Positions 32,737 through 41,565 of a stretch of DNA of 64,000 nucleotides are shown piece after piece. The notes beneath the pieces were generated by a model. That model searched no databases, was not told the DNA's origin, and worked only from the letters and a program-made list of their open reading frames with translations. This stretch comes from CAZTQN01 sp964615765 (GTDB lineage: Bacteria; Planctomycetota; Phycisphaerae; Phycisphaerales; UBA1924). The stretch spans positions 1-64,000 of the forward strand of contig CAZTQN010000002.1 in assembly GCA_964615765.1 (NCBI GenBank), given 5' to 3'. Each line of letters begins with the position of its first letter. Position 1 is the stretch's first letter. The position numbers and the translations under genes were made by a program.

Positions 32737-33709
32737 GCGCGTCCGTCGGTCCCCTCGCACCGCCCGCGTCGCCCTCGCCCGGCTCACCATACCCCGCCGC
32801 CGATTCGGCGTCTTGTCCCCCCGCCGCGGTCATCGCCGCCGCCAGCCGCACGATCTGGTCAACGCTCAACTGCTCGGCCCGGGTCTGCGGGGCGATGCCC
32901 ATCGCGGCGAGCATCGCCGCCCCACCCCCACCACCCCCCCCACCCCCACTTCCACCCCGCTTGCCCAGGACGGCGCCGATCTGCTTGCGCCGCTGCGCGA
33001 ACAGCACGCGGCAGGCCTCGGACAATCCCGCCGCGTCTGCCGTCAGCGGGTCCGGGCGGCGGCGCACCAGCACCATCGCGCTGGTGACCTCGGGCCTGGG
33101 CCAGAAGCACTCCGGCGGGGCCGTTGCGACCCGCTCCACCGTCCCGAGCGCCTGGGCCAGCACCGCCAGGGGGCCGAAGTCCTTGCTGCCCGGGCTGGCC
33201 AGCAGGCGATCGCCCACCTCCCGCTGGATCGTGACCGCGAGCGTGGCGCACGCCGCGTGCTCCACCAGCAGCGCGCTCATCAGCGGGGTGCCCGCGCCGT
33301 AGGGCAGGTTCGCGACCAGATGAAACCGGTCCACGCCCGCGGCGTGCATGCCCTCCTGCACGGCCCGCATCGCCGCCCGGTTCACCGTCCGCTTGTCCTC
33401 CAGGCAGTCGCCGTGCACGAGCGTGAAGCGCGGGTGCTTGCCCAGGCGTTCGCGCAGCACGTCGGCGAGCACATCGTCCAGTTCGCACGCGACCAAGCGC
33501 ACGCCGCGTTCGAGCAGTTCCTCGCTCATCGTCCCCGTGCCGGGGCCAACTTCGAGCACGACGTCGTTCGGGCCGACGCCCGCGGAGTCGACGAGCTTGC
33601 GGATGAGGTTGTGGTCGATCAGAAAGTTCTGCCCGAGGGACCGCTTGGGCTTCACGCCGCGGCTGTCCAGCAGGGCCTTGATCTCGGCGAGCGTCTGCAC
33701 CGGCCTCAC
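32729..33709 (-). CDS. rsmA: 16S rRNA (adenine1518/1519-N6)-dimethyltransferase
   Basis: 326 residues. It dimethylates two adenosines in the 3' end of 16S rRNA. KRSLGQNFLID, VLEVGPGTGTMSEEL (SAM site), HGDCLED and the catalytic NLPYG are present, plus the late PWPRPEV-like FWPRPEVTSAMV. A run of about ten glycines (encoded at 32919-32957) interrupts the C-terminal domain. GTG start overlapping the HAD gene stop (GTGA). Confidence 0.95.
   Translation of the reverse strand: MRPVQTLAEIKALLDSRGVKPKRSLGQNFLIDHNLIRKLVDSAGVGPNDVVLEVGPGTGTMSEELLERGVRLVACELDDVLADVLRERLGKHPRFTLVHGDCLEDKRTVNRAAMRAVQEGMHAAGVDRFHLVANLPYGAGTPLMSALLVEHAACATLAVTIQREVGDRLLASPGSKDFGPLAVLAQALGTVERVATAPPECFWPRPEVTSAMVLVRRRPDPLTADAAGLSEACRVLFAQRRKQIGAVLGKRGGSGGGGGGGGGAAMLAAMGIAPQTRAEQLSVDQIVRLAAAMTAAGGQDAESAAGYGEPGEGDAGGARGPTDAHE
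32919..32957. repeat. C/A simple-sequence tract inside rsmA
   Basis: Plus strand shows CCACCCCCACCACCCCCCCC-type low-complexity sequence coding for polyglycine on the minus strand. The homopolymer runs of up to eight C could slip. Confidence 0.7.
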
Positions 33710-34608
33710 CACGCCCCGGAGAGCATCATCTCCAGCGCGTGGGCCACGCCGTCGCGGTCGTTGCCGAGGGTCGTGCGCGTCGCGACGGCGGCGCACTCTG
33801 GCACCGCGTTGCCCATCGCCACGCCCAGCCCCGCGCCCTGGAGCAGCGCAACGTCGTTCACGTCGTTCCCGATCGCGGCGATCCGGGCGGGGTCGATCCC
33901 GTCGCGCTCCGCCAGCCACCGCACCGCCGTCCACTTGTTCACCGTCCGGTCGAACGCCTCGAGGATGACGATGCCGTCCTCCTCATCGCCCGTGAACGAC
34001 GGGACGACGGCCCCGAAGTGGTGCAGGGTGACCTCGCTGGCGAAGGCCTCGCGCAGCTCGGCGGCCGCCTGCCGCGTTTCACGGCGCGAGCCGCACACCC
34101 CGACGCGCACGGTGTGCTCCGGGTGGGCGTCCTCCGCCAGGTCGCGCACGACCTTGACGTCGATCTTGAGCATGTCGAACCACCAGCGGCTGACGGGGTC
34201 GATGCCGGCCTCGCCCTTGGGCGAGACGACGACGTAGTCGTGCCCCGGGCGCTCGCCGTCGACGCTGGTGGCGCTCGGGTCTTTCAGCACCAGGGCCGCG
34301 TGCCCGTGATCGACCAGCACGCGCACCAGCCGGTGCACCAGCCCCGGGGTCATGGGGAACCGGTGCAGCGTGCGCCCGCTGGCGGCTTCGGCGAGGATGG
34401 CCCCGCCGGCGACGGCGAGCGGCTCGACCTGCTCGATGGTCTCGGCGATGTCGCGACACTCGCGGTACCCGCGCCCGGTGCAGACGCACACGCGCATGCC
34501 CGCCGCCCGGGCCGCGCGCACGGCTTCGATGTTCCGCGCCGAGACCCGGTGGTCGGGCCCCAGCAAGGTCCCGTCCAGGTCGATCGCCACCAGGTCGTAC
34601 CGGCTCAT
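33706..34608 (-). CDS. HAD superfamily hydrolase, Cof type
   Basis: 300 residues. DLDGTLLGPDHRVS (nucleophile Asp), VCVCTGRGY (motif II), and GNDVNDVALLQGAGLGVAMGNA (motif IV) identify a Cof-type phosphatase with a large C2 cap. Such enzymes act on sugar phosphates or flavin and vitamin phosphates; no substrate can be assigned. First gene of the HAD-rsmA-kinase operon. Confidence 0.9.
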   Translation of the reverse strand: MSRYDLVAIDLDGTLLGPDHRVSARNIEAVRAARAAGMRVCVCTGRGYRECRDIAETIEQVEPLAVAGGAILAEAASGRTLHRFPMTPGLVHRLVRVLVDHGHAALVLKDPSATSVDGERPGHDYVVVSPKGEAGIDPVSRWWFDMLKIDVKVVRDLAEDAHPEHTVRVGVCGSRRETRQAAAELREAFASEVTLHHFGAVVPSFTGDEEDGIVILEAFDRTVNKWTAVRWLAERDGIDPARIAAIGNDVNDVALLQGAGLGVAMGNAVPECAAVATRTTLGNDRDGVAHALEMMLSGAW

Positions 34609-34615
34609 GTGCTCA

Positions 34616-34621
34616 ACTTTA
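34616..34621 (-). promoter_or_regulatory. Predicted -10 element TAAAGT of the HAD-rsmA operon
   Basis: TAAAGT on the minus strand ends 7 nt before the ATG at 34608. Confidence 0.45.
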
Positions 34622-34698
34622 CGCCCGCCCGGGGTACGATCGCCCCCCACGGGCCGCGGCCTCTGACCGCCCGTCCCGCGGATCGGAGTTGAGTGCCC

Positions 34699-35583
34699 AT
34701 GCCCGCTGCTTCCCTGTGCGTGCCGCTCGTTCTCGCTCAAGCCGCCCAAGCCGCCCCGGCCGATCCGCAGGCCGCCAGTTCCCCGCCGGCCCTCAGCAGC
34801 GATCAGGTCATCGCGCTGGTGCAGCAGTACGGCGTGCCGGTGCTCAAGGCCGTCGTCCTGCTCATCGTCGGGTACTGGATCTCCGTCACGATCGGCAACC
34901 TCGTCCGCCGCGCGTGCGATCGGGCCAAGCTCGACATCACGCTCGGCCGCTTCCTGGGCAGCCTGGTCCGCTGGGCCGTGCTCGCCGCCGTCGTCATCAC
35001 CTGCTTGTCCGCCTTCGGCGTGCAGGTCACCAGCTTCGTCGCGCTGCTGGGCTCGATCGGCGTCGCCATCGGCCTGGCCCTGCAGGGCTCGCTCAGCCAC
35101 ATCGCCTCGGGCGTGCTGCTGCTGATCTTCCGCCCGTTCAAGGTCGGCGATTCCGTCACCGCGGGCGGCGTGACCGGGATCGTCAACGAGATCAACCTCT
35201 TCTCGACCGAGCTCGACACGCCCGACAACCGGCGCATCATCGTGCCCAACGGCGGGATCATCAACGCCGTCATCACCAACGCCACGTACCACCCCGTCCG
35301 CGTCGTCGACGTCACGCTGCAGATCGACGCCGGCGCCGATGTTGAACGCGTCCGCTCCGTGCTCATCGCCACCGCCAGCGCCGTCCCCGGTCGGGCGGCA
35401 GAGAAGCCCGTCGCCGCGACGCTCACCGCGCTGGCGGCCACGGAGACGTGGACGGTCTCGATGTGGGCCCGCACGGGCGAGCTCGACGCGGTGCGCGAAC
35501 GCCTGCTGATCGCGTGCACCGCCGCCGTGGCGCGAGAGAAACTCGCGCCCGCGGCCCCCGTGGCCCTCGTGCGGAACGTCTGA
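34699..35583 (+). CDS. Small-conductance mechanosensitive channel (MscS family)
   Basis: 294 residues with three transmembrane helices (about 43-60, 85-105, 112-135). The pore-lining helix SIGVAIGLALQGSLSHIASGVLLLIFRPFKVGD contains the Gly/Ala pattern and the FRPFKVGD transition to the beta domain typical of MscS. IVPNGGIINAVITN is the usual beta-domain motif. It relieves osmotic pressure at the inner membrane. ATG 34699 was chosen; a GTG at 34693 is also possible. A TACGAT at 34635-34640 is a candidate -10. Confidence 0.92.
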   Translation: MPAASLCVPLVLAQAAQAAPADPQAASSPPALSSDQVIALVQQYGVPVLKAVVLLIVGYWISVTIGNLVRRACDRAKLDITLGRFLGSLVRWAVLAAVVITCLSAFGVQVTSFVALLGSIGVAIGLALQGSLSHIASGVLLLIFRPFKVGDSVTAGGVTGIVNEINLFSTELDTPDNRRIIVPNGGIINAVITNATYHPVRVVDVTLQIDAGADVERVRSVLIATASAVPGRAAEKPVAATLTALAATETWTVSMWARTGELDAVRERLLIACTAAVAREKLAPAAPVALVRNV

Positions 35584-35602
35584 CCGCCCGGCCGCCGCAA
35601 CG

Positions 35603-37276
35603 CTACTCGGGAACTTCGCAGGCCCGCTCGGCCCCGGGGCCGAGGGTGATGGCGTTCTTGCCCTGGCGCTTGCTCTGCAGCGCCAGCGCGTCGGCCCGCT
35701 CGAGCAGTTCTTCCGGCGTCTGCCCGTCCCACGGGAAGGTCGCCATCCCGCCGGAGATCGAGCAGCTCCCGGGCGCCTGGTCGGCGAGCTTGGGGAAGCG
35801 GTGCTCGCAGAGCTGCTTCTGGAACCGTCGCGCGATGTCCGCGACCGATTGCAAGCCCGCCGCGCTCTCCGGTGAGCCGGGGTTGCGCGGGCCCTCCGGG
35901 TCGTGGAAGATGACGGCGAACTCGTCGCCGCCCACGCGGCAGACGCGATCGCTCGGGCGCACGATCGTCTTCAGCAGGCGCACGGTTTCGATGAGGATGT
36001 CATCGCCCGCCGCGTGCCCGTAGCGGTCGTTGAACGACTTGAAGTTGTCGATATCGAACACCAGCAGCGAGACCGGGCGGCGCATCGCGCGGCTCTGCGT
36101 GATCGCGGAGGCCAGGAACCGCGAGAAATACCGGCGATTCCAGGCGCCCGTCAGTTCGTCGCAGAAGGCCTCGGCCCGGAGGCGCTCGTGCTGAACCGCC
36201 AGGGCCGCCCAGCCGGCGAGCCACGACGCGTCCTGCGTCAGCCACGCCGGCAGCGCCCCCTCGACCCCGAGATATCCGTACACACGACCGCCGTACGCCA
36301 CCGGGGCCATGCCGTGCACCGAGCGGTGCCCGGCCTCGGCCTCCGCGGCGGGCACATACCGCACCGCCTGCCCGCGCAAGGCGGTGATGCTCGCCAGCGC
36401 CGCCGCCACCGGGTCGCGCCCGGCCAGCATCGCGCCCAGCGGCGTGCGCTCGTGCACGTTCACGCCGGCTTCGGCGGGCGCGGACGCGGCGGACATCGGG
36501 CTTGCGGGCGCGCTCGTCGCACCGGTTTCCCGCGTCTCACGCGGCGTGCTCGTCAGCCGGCTCTCGCCGACCTCGCTGGTCGCCACGGTGGTCACGGGCA
36601 TCACGCTCGTCGGCGTGCGCGTGACGACCTCCAAACGCACCGGCACTTCCGGGAACAGCGGGCCGGCGATTCCTCCGAGACCCGCGGCCACAGGGGCCGA
36701 CCCGGCATGGCCCGCGCGCGTCGGCGTGGGGGGCGTGCCGTTCGGGACGGCGTACGGATCGCTGCGATCGTCGATGTTCGTGCGGGCTTGGGCGTCGAGC
36801 GCCGGAGCGCCGACACCGACCGAGAGCCGGGCCGCCGCAGCGACCACACCCGCGACGCCCGCCGCGGGCGCGATGACGCCGTCGACACCGCCCAGGCGAC
36901 CGGCCACCGCCGTCACTTCCAGCACGCGAGCCGCCGGCGCGATGCGACGCACCGCAGCCGCGAACGCCGCGGACCGATCGGGGCTGACCGCGTCGGGCGC
37001 GAGGAGCACCAGCGTGCCGCGCTGCGCGTCGGCGTCGTCGGGCCCGACAGACTCGGCGAGTTCGCCGATGGCGTCGGTCACGCTGCGCGGGCGGAGCAGT
37101 TCGAAGCGCGGATCGCGCCGGAGTTCGGCGTCGAGACCGGTGCGTCCGACGACGACGACGCGCGTGCGTTCGCCGCGGTCGGCTGGATCGCTCGGACGGC
37201 GCTCACGCTGTTCCGACACGCCGCGCCCGCCGCCCCGCCGGCCCGCAAACTCATCCGCGGTCCGTTCGACGCTCAC
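35603..37276 (-). CDS. GGDEF diguanylate cyclase with receiver-like and GAF-like regions
   Basis: 557 residues. The C-terminal 170 hold an active GGDEF domain: DELTGAWNRRYF start, VFDIDNFKSFND metal site and RVGGDEFAVIF. An inhibitory RPSD I-site is 5 residues before GGDEF. It should make cyclic-di-GMP under product inhibition. The N-terminal 170 residues read as a receiver-like fold without phospho-acceptor, followed by a Pro/Thr-rich linker and a GAF-like segment (GVEGALPAWLTQ, AALAVQHERL). GTG start overlapping the upstream stop (GTGA). Confidence 0.9.
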   Translation of the reverse strand: MSVERTADEFAGRRGGGRGVSEQRERRPSDPADRGERTRVVVVGRTGLDAELRRDPRFELLRPRSVTDAIGELAESVGPDDADAQRGTLVLLAPDAVSPDRSAAFAAAVRRIAPAARVLEVTAVAGRLGGVDGVIAPAAGVAGVVAAAARLSVGVGAPALDAQARTNIDDRSDPYAVPNGTPPTPTRAGHAGSAPVAAGLGGIAGPLFPEVPVRLEVVTRTPTSVMPVTTVATSEVGESRLTSTPRETRETGATSAPASPMSAASAPAEAGVNVHERTPLGAMLAGRDPVAAALASITALRGQAVRYVPAAEAEAGHRSVHGMAPVAYGGRVYGYLGVEGALPAWLTQDASWLAGWAALAVQHERLRAEAFCDELTGAWNRRYFSRFLASAITQSRAMRRPVSLLVFDIDNFKSFNDRYGHAAGDDILIETVRLLKTIVRPSDRVCRVGGDEFAVIFHDPEGPRNPGSPESAAGLQSVADIARRFQKQLCEHRFPKLADQAPGSCSISGGMATFPWDGQTPEELLERADALALQSKRQGKNAITLGPGAERACEVPE

Positions 37277-38271
37277 ACGCCACCTCCGCCGTCCCAGCGC
37301 GTGGGACCTCGATCCGTCGGGCCTCGCCCGCCACCCGGGACTGGGCCATTGCCCCCCGGACCGTTCAAGCCGGTCCCTCGCGGGAGTACGTTGCCGCCGT
37401 GCCGCCCGTTCGGTGCCGCGTCATCGCCGAGCAACATCCGCAGTTCCTCGTCCGTCAGCACGGGCGTGGGCGGGCGACCGCGTCCGCCGACCGGACCGGA
37501 GCTCACCGCGCCACCGTTCGCGCTGTTCGCCGGCGCCGCACCGGCGTTTGCGCCGCCGTGCCCGTGCGACGCTGGTGGAGCATGCTCCCATCCGCGCCCG
37601 CCGTCCACCAAACGCAGGTACGGCTCGGCCCCGGCGTCCGCTCCCCCGCGGGACTGATAACCATTGCCGGCCCAGCCAGAATCGTCCTGGCGGGCCGTGG
37701 GGCGGAGGTCGTAGCCCGAATGTCCGGACACCATCGTCGGCGTGCGCTGTGCGGTCGCGGCCGGTGCGGCCGCCCATTCTGATCCGCCGCCGGGCCGAAC
37801 GTGAATCGTTGGGGCCGGCGCGGCATCTGCGTCCGGCCGCTGCTCGCGCGTCGGGCGGACCGCCGGTGCAAACCGGGCGGCGGTGTCCGACCACGGACGC
37901 AGTTTGGGCGTCGCGGCCCGGTCGTAGGTCCACCGCACCAGCGCTGGGGCGTACAGCTCCGCGGCTTCGATGATCTCCGCCGCGCCCGCGAGCTGCTCCG
38001 GCTGCACCAGCAGCAGCACGCCCGCCCCGCCCACGCCCACCAGCCCGGGGGCGAGTTCGTCGCCGCTGAGGCGCACTTCGCGCTGGACCAGGCACGCCTC
38101 GGCAAGCGCGGCGTACCCCTCGGTACAGACGGTGACGCGGCCGATGCGGCGCGTCAGGCTCGAGAGCAGTTCGCCCGGCAACTCACCCGCGCCCGAGTGC
38201 CACAGCACGCAGCGCGGGCCGCGTCCGGGCGCGTTTTTGCCGAGTTGGCTGGTTCCGGTCTGAAGACTCAT
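37273..38271 (-). CDS. Hypothetical partner of the diguanylate cyclase
   Basis: 332 residues. The first 110 (GPRCVLWHSGAGELPGELLSS, RIGRVTVCTEGYAALAEACL, VLLLVQPEQLAGAAEIIEAAELYAP) look like a receiver-type alpha/beta fold without an obvious phosphorylatable aspartate. The remainder is Pro/Gly/Ala-rich and probably disordered. It is coupled to the GGDEF gene by GTGA and likely acts with it. TAGACT precedes its ATG. Confidence 0.7.
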   Translation of the reverse strand: MSLQTGTSQLGKNAPGRGPRCVLWHSGAGELPGELLSSLTRRIGRVTVCTEGYAALAEACLVQREVRLSGDELAPGLVGVGGAGVLLLVQPEQLAGAAEIIEAAELYAPALVRWTYDRAATPKLRPWSDTAARFAPAVRPTREQRPDADAAPAPTIHVRPGGGSEWAAAPAATAQRTPTMVSGHSGYDLRPTARQDDSGWAGNGYQSRGGADAGAEPYLRLVDGGRGWEHAPPASHGHGGANAGAAPANSANGGAVSSGPVGGRGRPPTPVLTDEELRMLLGDDAAPNGRHGGNVLPRGTGLNGPGGNGPVPGGGRGPTDRGPTRWDGGGGV

Positions 38272-38278
38272 CCGCGCT

Positions 38279-38284
38279 AGTCTA
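38279..38284 (-). promoter_or_regulatory. Predicted -10 element TAGACT of the diguanylate cyclase operon
   Basis: TAGACT on the minus strand ends 7 nt before the ATG at 38271. Confidence 0.45.
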
Positions 38285-38330
38285 ATCCCCCGTCGGTGCT
38301 CGGGCGCGACGGTGCGCAAATACCCTGGCT

Positions 38331-39500
38331 TCACACCCCGGCGCCGCCCGCACGGTCGGCATGGACGGCATCCAGCAGCGCCCGCGCGACGCGCTCCGCC
38401 CCGTTCACCGGTCCGAGCCCCCGCAAAGCCGCTCGCATGGCCGCCCGAGCGTCCAAATCGGTCAGCATGCGCACCGCGCCGGCACCGTTTTCCGCGACGT
38501 TGGCGGTCGGCTCGATCCGGTCGACGCCGACGATCACCCCGCCGACGCGTTGAAGCGGGGCGGCGTTGAACTTCTGGTGCTGATCCCGGTGGTGCGGGTA
38601 CGGCAGCATGAGCGCGGGAGTGGCGCTGGCCCAGACTTCCGCGACGTTGCCGGCGCCGGCGGTGCAGATCGCCGCGTCCGCCGCGGACCACCACAGGCCC
38701 ATCTGGTCGGTGAACGGGACGACGCGGGCGTCGACGCCCGCCGCGGCGTACGCGTTCTTGGCGGCTTCGTCACCGCCGCGACCGGTCTGGTGCAGCACCT
38801 GCCAGCGCCCGTTGACGAGCGCGGCACGCCCCTGCTCCGACCCGGCGAGGGCCGTGACAAACTCGTTGAGCGAGCGCAGGCCCTGGCTGCCGCCGGTGAC
38901 CATCAGCACAGGCCGGGCGGCGTCGAGCCCGAGGGCTGCGCACGCCGCGGACCGGTCGAGCGTGGCCCGGGCCGAGGCCCGCACGATCGGCGGGACCTCG
39001 ATCCATTCGGCGCAGCGCGGGCGGCGCTCGGGCGGGACGCTGGCGGCGCTGAACACGCGCGCGGCCCGCGGGGCGATCCAGCGGTTGGCCTTGCCGGGCA
39101 CGGCGTCGAGGTTGACCATCGTCACCGGGCAGCGCTCGGCCCGGGCCGCCTGCACGAACGGGGCGGCGACAAACCCGCCCATCGCCGCCACGTGCACCGG
39201 CCCGCGGGCCCGGGCCTCGCGGATCAGCCGGCGCGCCTGCCGCACCGACGGGCCCCAGGAGGCGAGAAAGCGCATGATCCCGCGCGGGCGCAGGATGATC
39301 GGCTTGGCCGGGCTGCGCTCGAACGTGCGGCCCGCGGCGCTCAGGATGGTGGCGTCCAGGGCCCGGTCGGAGCAGACGAACAGCGCCTGCGGTGGCTGCG
39401 CATTCCGTTCCGCCGCGACACGCGCGAGTTCTTCCGCGATCGCCAGGCCCGGGTAGATGTGACCGCCCGACCCGCCGCCCGCGAAGATCACCGTGCTCAT
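38331..39500 (-). CDS. murG: UDP-N-acetylglucosamine transferase MurG
   Basis: 389 residues. It adds GlcNAc to lipid I to make lipid II at the inner face of the cell membrane. GGGSGGHIYPGLAIAEEL is the N-terminal G loop, VTGGSQGLRSLN the second, and GAGNVAEVWASATPALMLPYPHHRDQHQKFNA the UDP-GlcNAc site. Start ATG overlaps ftsW stop as ATGA, the usual ftsW-murG order. mur/ddl genes of the dcw cluster are not next to it. Confidence 0.95.
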   Translation of the reverse strand: MSTVIFAGGGSGGHIYPGLAIAEELARVAAERNAQPPQALFVCSDRALDATILSAAGRTFERSPAKPIILRPRGIMRFLASWGPSVRQARRLIREARARGPVHVAAMGGFVAAPFVQAARAERCPVTMVNLDAVPGKANRWIAPRAARVFSAASVPPERRPRCAEWIEVPPIVRASARATLDRSAACAALGLDAARPVLMVTGGSQGLRSLNEFVTALAGSEQGRAALVNGRWQVLHQTGRGGDEAAKNAYAAAGVDARVVPFTDQMGLWWSAADAAICTAGAGNVAEVWASATPALMLPYPHHRDQHQKFNAAPLQRVGGVIVGVDRIEPTANVAENGAGAVRMLTDLDARAAMRAALRGLGPVNGAERVARALLDAVHADRAGGAGV

Positions 39501-41089
39501 GCCGGTCGCGCCGGCGCGGGCTCGTGCAGATCGGCGAACAGCAGCGGGGTCGCGGCCTCGGCCGGCGAGAGCGTGTCCCGCTCGCCCGCGGTGCCACGCG
39601 CTCGCTTGCGCGTCGGCTTGGCTTCCAGCGCGCTGCCGGGGCTCGGCACGGGAGAACTCTGCTCATCGGCGGCGTTGTCATCCGTCGTCACCATCGCGGC
39701 GGGGGCCGCCTCGACCTTCCGCCGACGCGTCTTCCGCTCCGTCACCGCCGAGTCGTCCGCCACCGGATCCTCCACCACGGGCTGCTCGCCCGCGTCCGTT
39801 TCGTCCGCGTCATCGATGGGGCCCGCCGCGCTGCGCGGGCCGCCCGTCGAGCGGGCCGCCCCGACGCCCCCGGTCCGCGCCTGCGAGCGATCGATCGCGA
39901 TCACCAGGCCCAGGGCCGCGCCGATGAGCACCCAGCCCGTCCCGCCCGAGGACATCAGCGGGAGCGCGATGCCCTTGGTCGGCCCGAGCCCGGTCACCAC
40001 GGCGAGATTGATCACGGCCTGCAGGCCGATCGTCGTCATCACGCCCAGCGCGATCAGCTTCAGCACCGCCCAGCGCTCGCGCCGCACGATGACCCAGATC
40101 GCCCACACCAGCCCGACGTACAGGGCCAGCACCAGGGCCGCCCCGGCAATGCCGAGTTCTTCGCACACGATCGCGAAGAGGAAGTCGGTCGTGTCTTCGG
40201 GCAGATACTCGAACTTCTGCAGGCCGTTGCCCAGCCCGCGCCCGACGCCGGCGCCGTTGGCGACCGCGGCCATCGACTGGATCATGTGGTAGCCGATCCC
40301 CTCGGGGTCGGCGTACGGGTCCATGAAGGCCTTGATGCGGTCGACGCGGTACGGGTTCTGAATGATCGCGGCGATCGCCCCGACGACGGGTATCGGGGCC
40401 AGCAGCGCAAACTGCCACCACCGGCACCCGGCGGCGAGCAGCATCACCGCCGCCGAGACCCCGATCAGCGCCCCGGTGCCGAGATCTTCCATCACGACCA
40501 GCGCGGACACGGCCCCCGCGGCGACCAGCCCGGGCAGCAGCCCGTACCAGAAACTCCCCATCCGGCGCGCGTACCGAGCGCCGAACCAGGCGATCAGCAC
40601 GACCATCCCCCACTTGGCGAACTCGCTGGGCTGCACCGAATCAAACCCGGGCAGGCGGAGGTTGATCCAGCGGTGCGCGCCCTTGCGGGGGCTGGCGATT
40701 CCGGGGACGTACGCGCTGGCGACGACCGCCAACAGGCCCAGCGTCCCCAGCCACAGCGGCCACAGCCGCAGCATCCCGCTGATCCATCGCGACAGCGCGC
40801 CGGGGCGGCGGGCATCCCCCGCGTCGGCGACCTGGACGGCAGGCGCGTCGTCCGAGACCCCGTCATTCCGCATCGACACCGGCACCAGCCGGCGGATGGG
40901 CAAGAGCGCCGTCATCAGCATCGCGACCATCGCCAGGCCCATGAGCATGGCCGTCTTGGACGTGACGATCGAGGTCAGCGTGACGGCCTGCTCCTGGCGG
41001 AGCGTCATGCCCGCCGAGCTCACCATGATCACGCCCAGCACCAACAGCGCCAGCGCGCACAGAGCCACCGCGTGTCCGGGACGAAGCAT
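39497..41089 (-). CDS. ftsW: Peptidoglycan glycosyltransferase FtsW
   Basis: 530 residues with about ten transmembrane helices. VQPSEFAKWGMVVLIAW, DLGTGALI, GNGLQKFEYLPEDTTDFLFAIVCEELG and MSSGGTGWVLIGAALGL are SEDS-family signatures; the KFEYLPEDTTDFLFA loop and the neighbouring murG favour FtsW over RodA. A 35-residue hydrophilic insert follows helix 2 (residues 70-100), and a 110-residue Ala/Arg-rich cytosolic tail ends the protein; both are longer than usual. Confidence 0.95.
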   Translation of the reverse strand: MLRPGHAVALCALALLVLGVIMVSSAGMTLRQEQAVTLTSIVTSKTAMLMGLAMVAMLMTALLPIRRLVPVSMRNDGVSDDAPAVQVADAGDARRPGALSRWISGMLRLWPLWLGTLGLLAVVASAYVPGIASPRKGAHRWINLRLPGFDSVQPSEFAKWGMVVLIAWFGARYARRMGSFWYGLLPGLVAAGAVSALVVMEDLGTGALIGVSAAVMLLAAGCRWWQFALLAPIPVVGAIAAIIQNPYRVDRIKAFMDPYADPEGIGYHMIQSMAAVANGAGVGRGLGNGLQKFEYLPEDTTDFLFAIVCEELGIAGAALVLALYVGLVWAIWVIVRRERWAVLKLIALGVMTTIGLQAVINLAVVTGLGPTKGIALPLMSSGGTGWVLIGAALGLVIAIDRSQARTGGVGAARSTGGPRSAAGPIDDADETDAGEQPVVEDPVADDSAVTERKTRRRKVEAAPAAMVTTDDNAADEQSSPVPSPGSALEAKPTRKRARGTAGERDTLSPAEAATPLLFADLHEPAPARPA

Positions 41090-41094
41090 CGCCG

Positions 41095-41100
41095 AGGGTA
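41095..41100 (-). promoter_or_regulatory. Predicted -10 element TACCCT of ftsW-murG
   Basis: TACCCT on the minus strand ends 5 nt before the ftsW ATG. Confidence 0.5.
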
Positions 41101-41160
41101 TCGGCCACCCCCGCCCGCTCGCTGCACATCCGCTCGCCCCTCACCCCTGACCTCTGACCC

Positions 41161-41532
41161 CTACCCCCCTCTCCGTCCCCACATCGCCACGCCCACCGCC
41201 AGCAGCACCAGCCCCATCGCGATCCCGTCGGTCAGGCGCGGCTTTTCCTTGGCGATCACAATTGTGAACACCGTGAACACGCTCAGCGTGATCGCCTCCT
41301 GGATGATCTTCAGCGTCGGCAGCGCGAACGGCCCGCCGTGATCGACGTGCCCGATCCGGTTCGCCGGCACCTGCAGGATGTACTCCGGCAGGGCGATCAG
41401 CCAGGAGATGGTGATCGCGGCGATCAGGCCCCAGGCCTTCTGCTTGACGTGGTAATACCACGCGAACGTCATGAACACGTTCGAGCAGATCAATAGCAGT
41501 ACGCACAGCAGGCCGCGGGTCGTCGGGCTCAT
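41161..41532 (-). CDS. DMT-family membrane protein (DUF486)
   Basis: 123 residues with four transmembrane helices and DUF486 landmarks: SNVFMTFAWYYHVK, ISWLIALPEYILQVPANRIGH and LKIIQEAITLSVFTVF. The family belongs to the drug/metabolite transporter clan; function unknown. It ends 71 nt before ftsW. Confidence 0.9.
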   Translation of the reverse strand: MSPTTRGLLCVLLLICSNVFMTFAWYYHVKQKAWGLIAAITISWLIALPEYILQVPANRIGHVDHGGPFALPTLKIIQEAITLSVFTVFTIVIAKEKPRLTDGIAMGLVLLAVGVAMWGRRGG

Positions 41533-41536
41533 ACCC

Positions 41537-41542
41537 AGCGTA
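41537..41542 (-). promoter_or_regulatory. Predicted -10 element TACGCT of the DUF486 gene
   Basis: TACGCT on the minus strand ends 4 nt before the ATG at 41532. Confidence 0.45.
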
Positions 41543-41565
41543 CCGCGGCTCGTCTGGGCCGGGCT

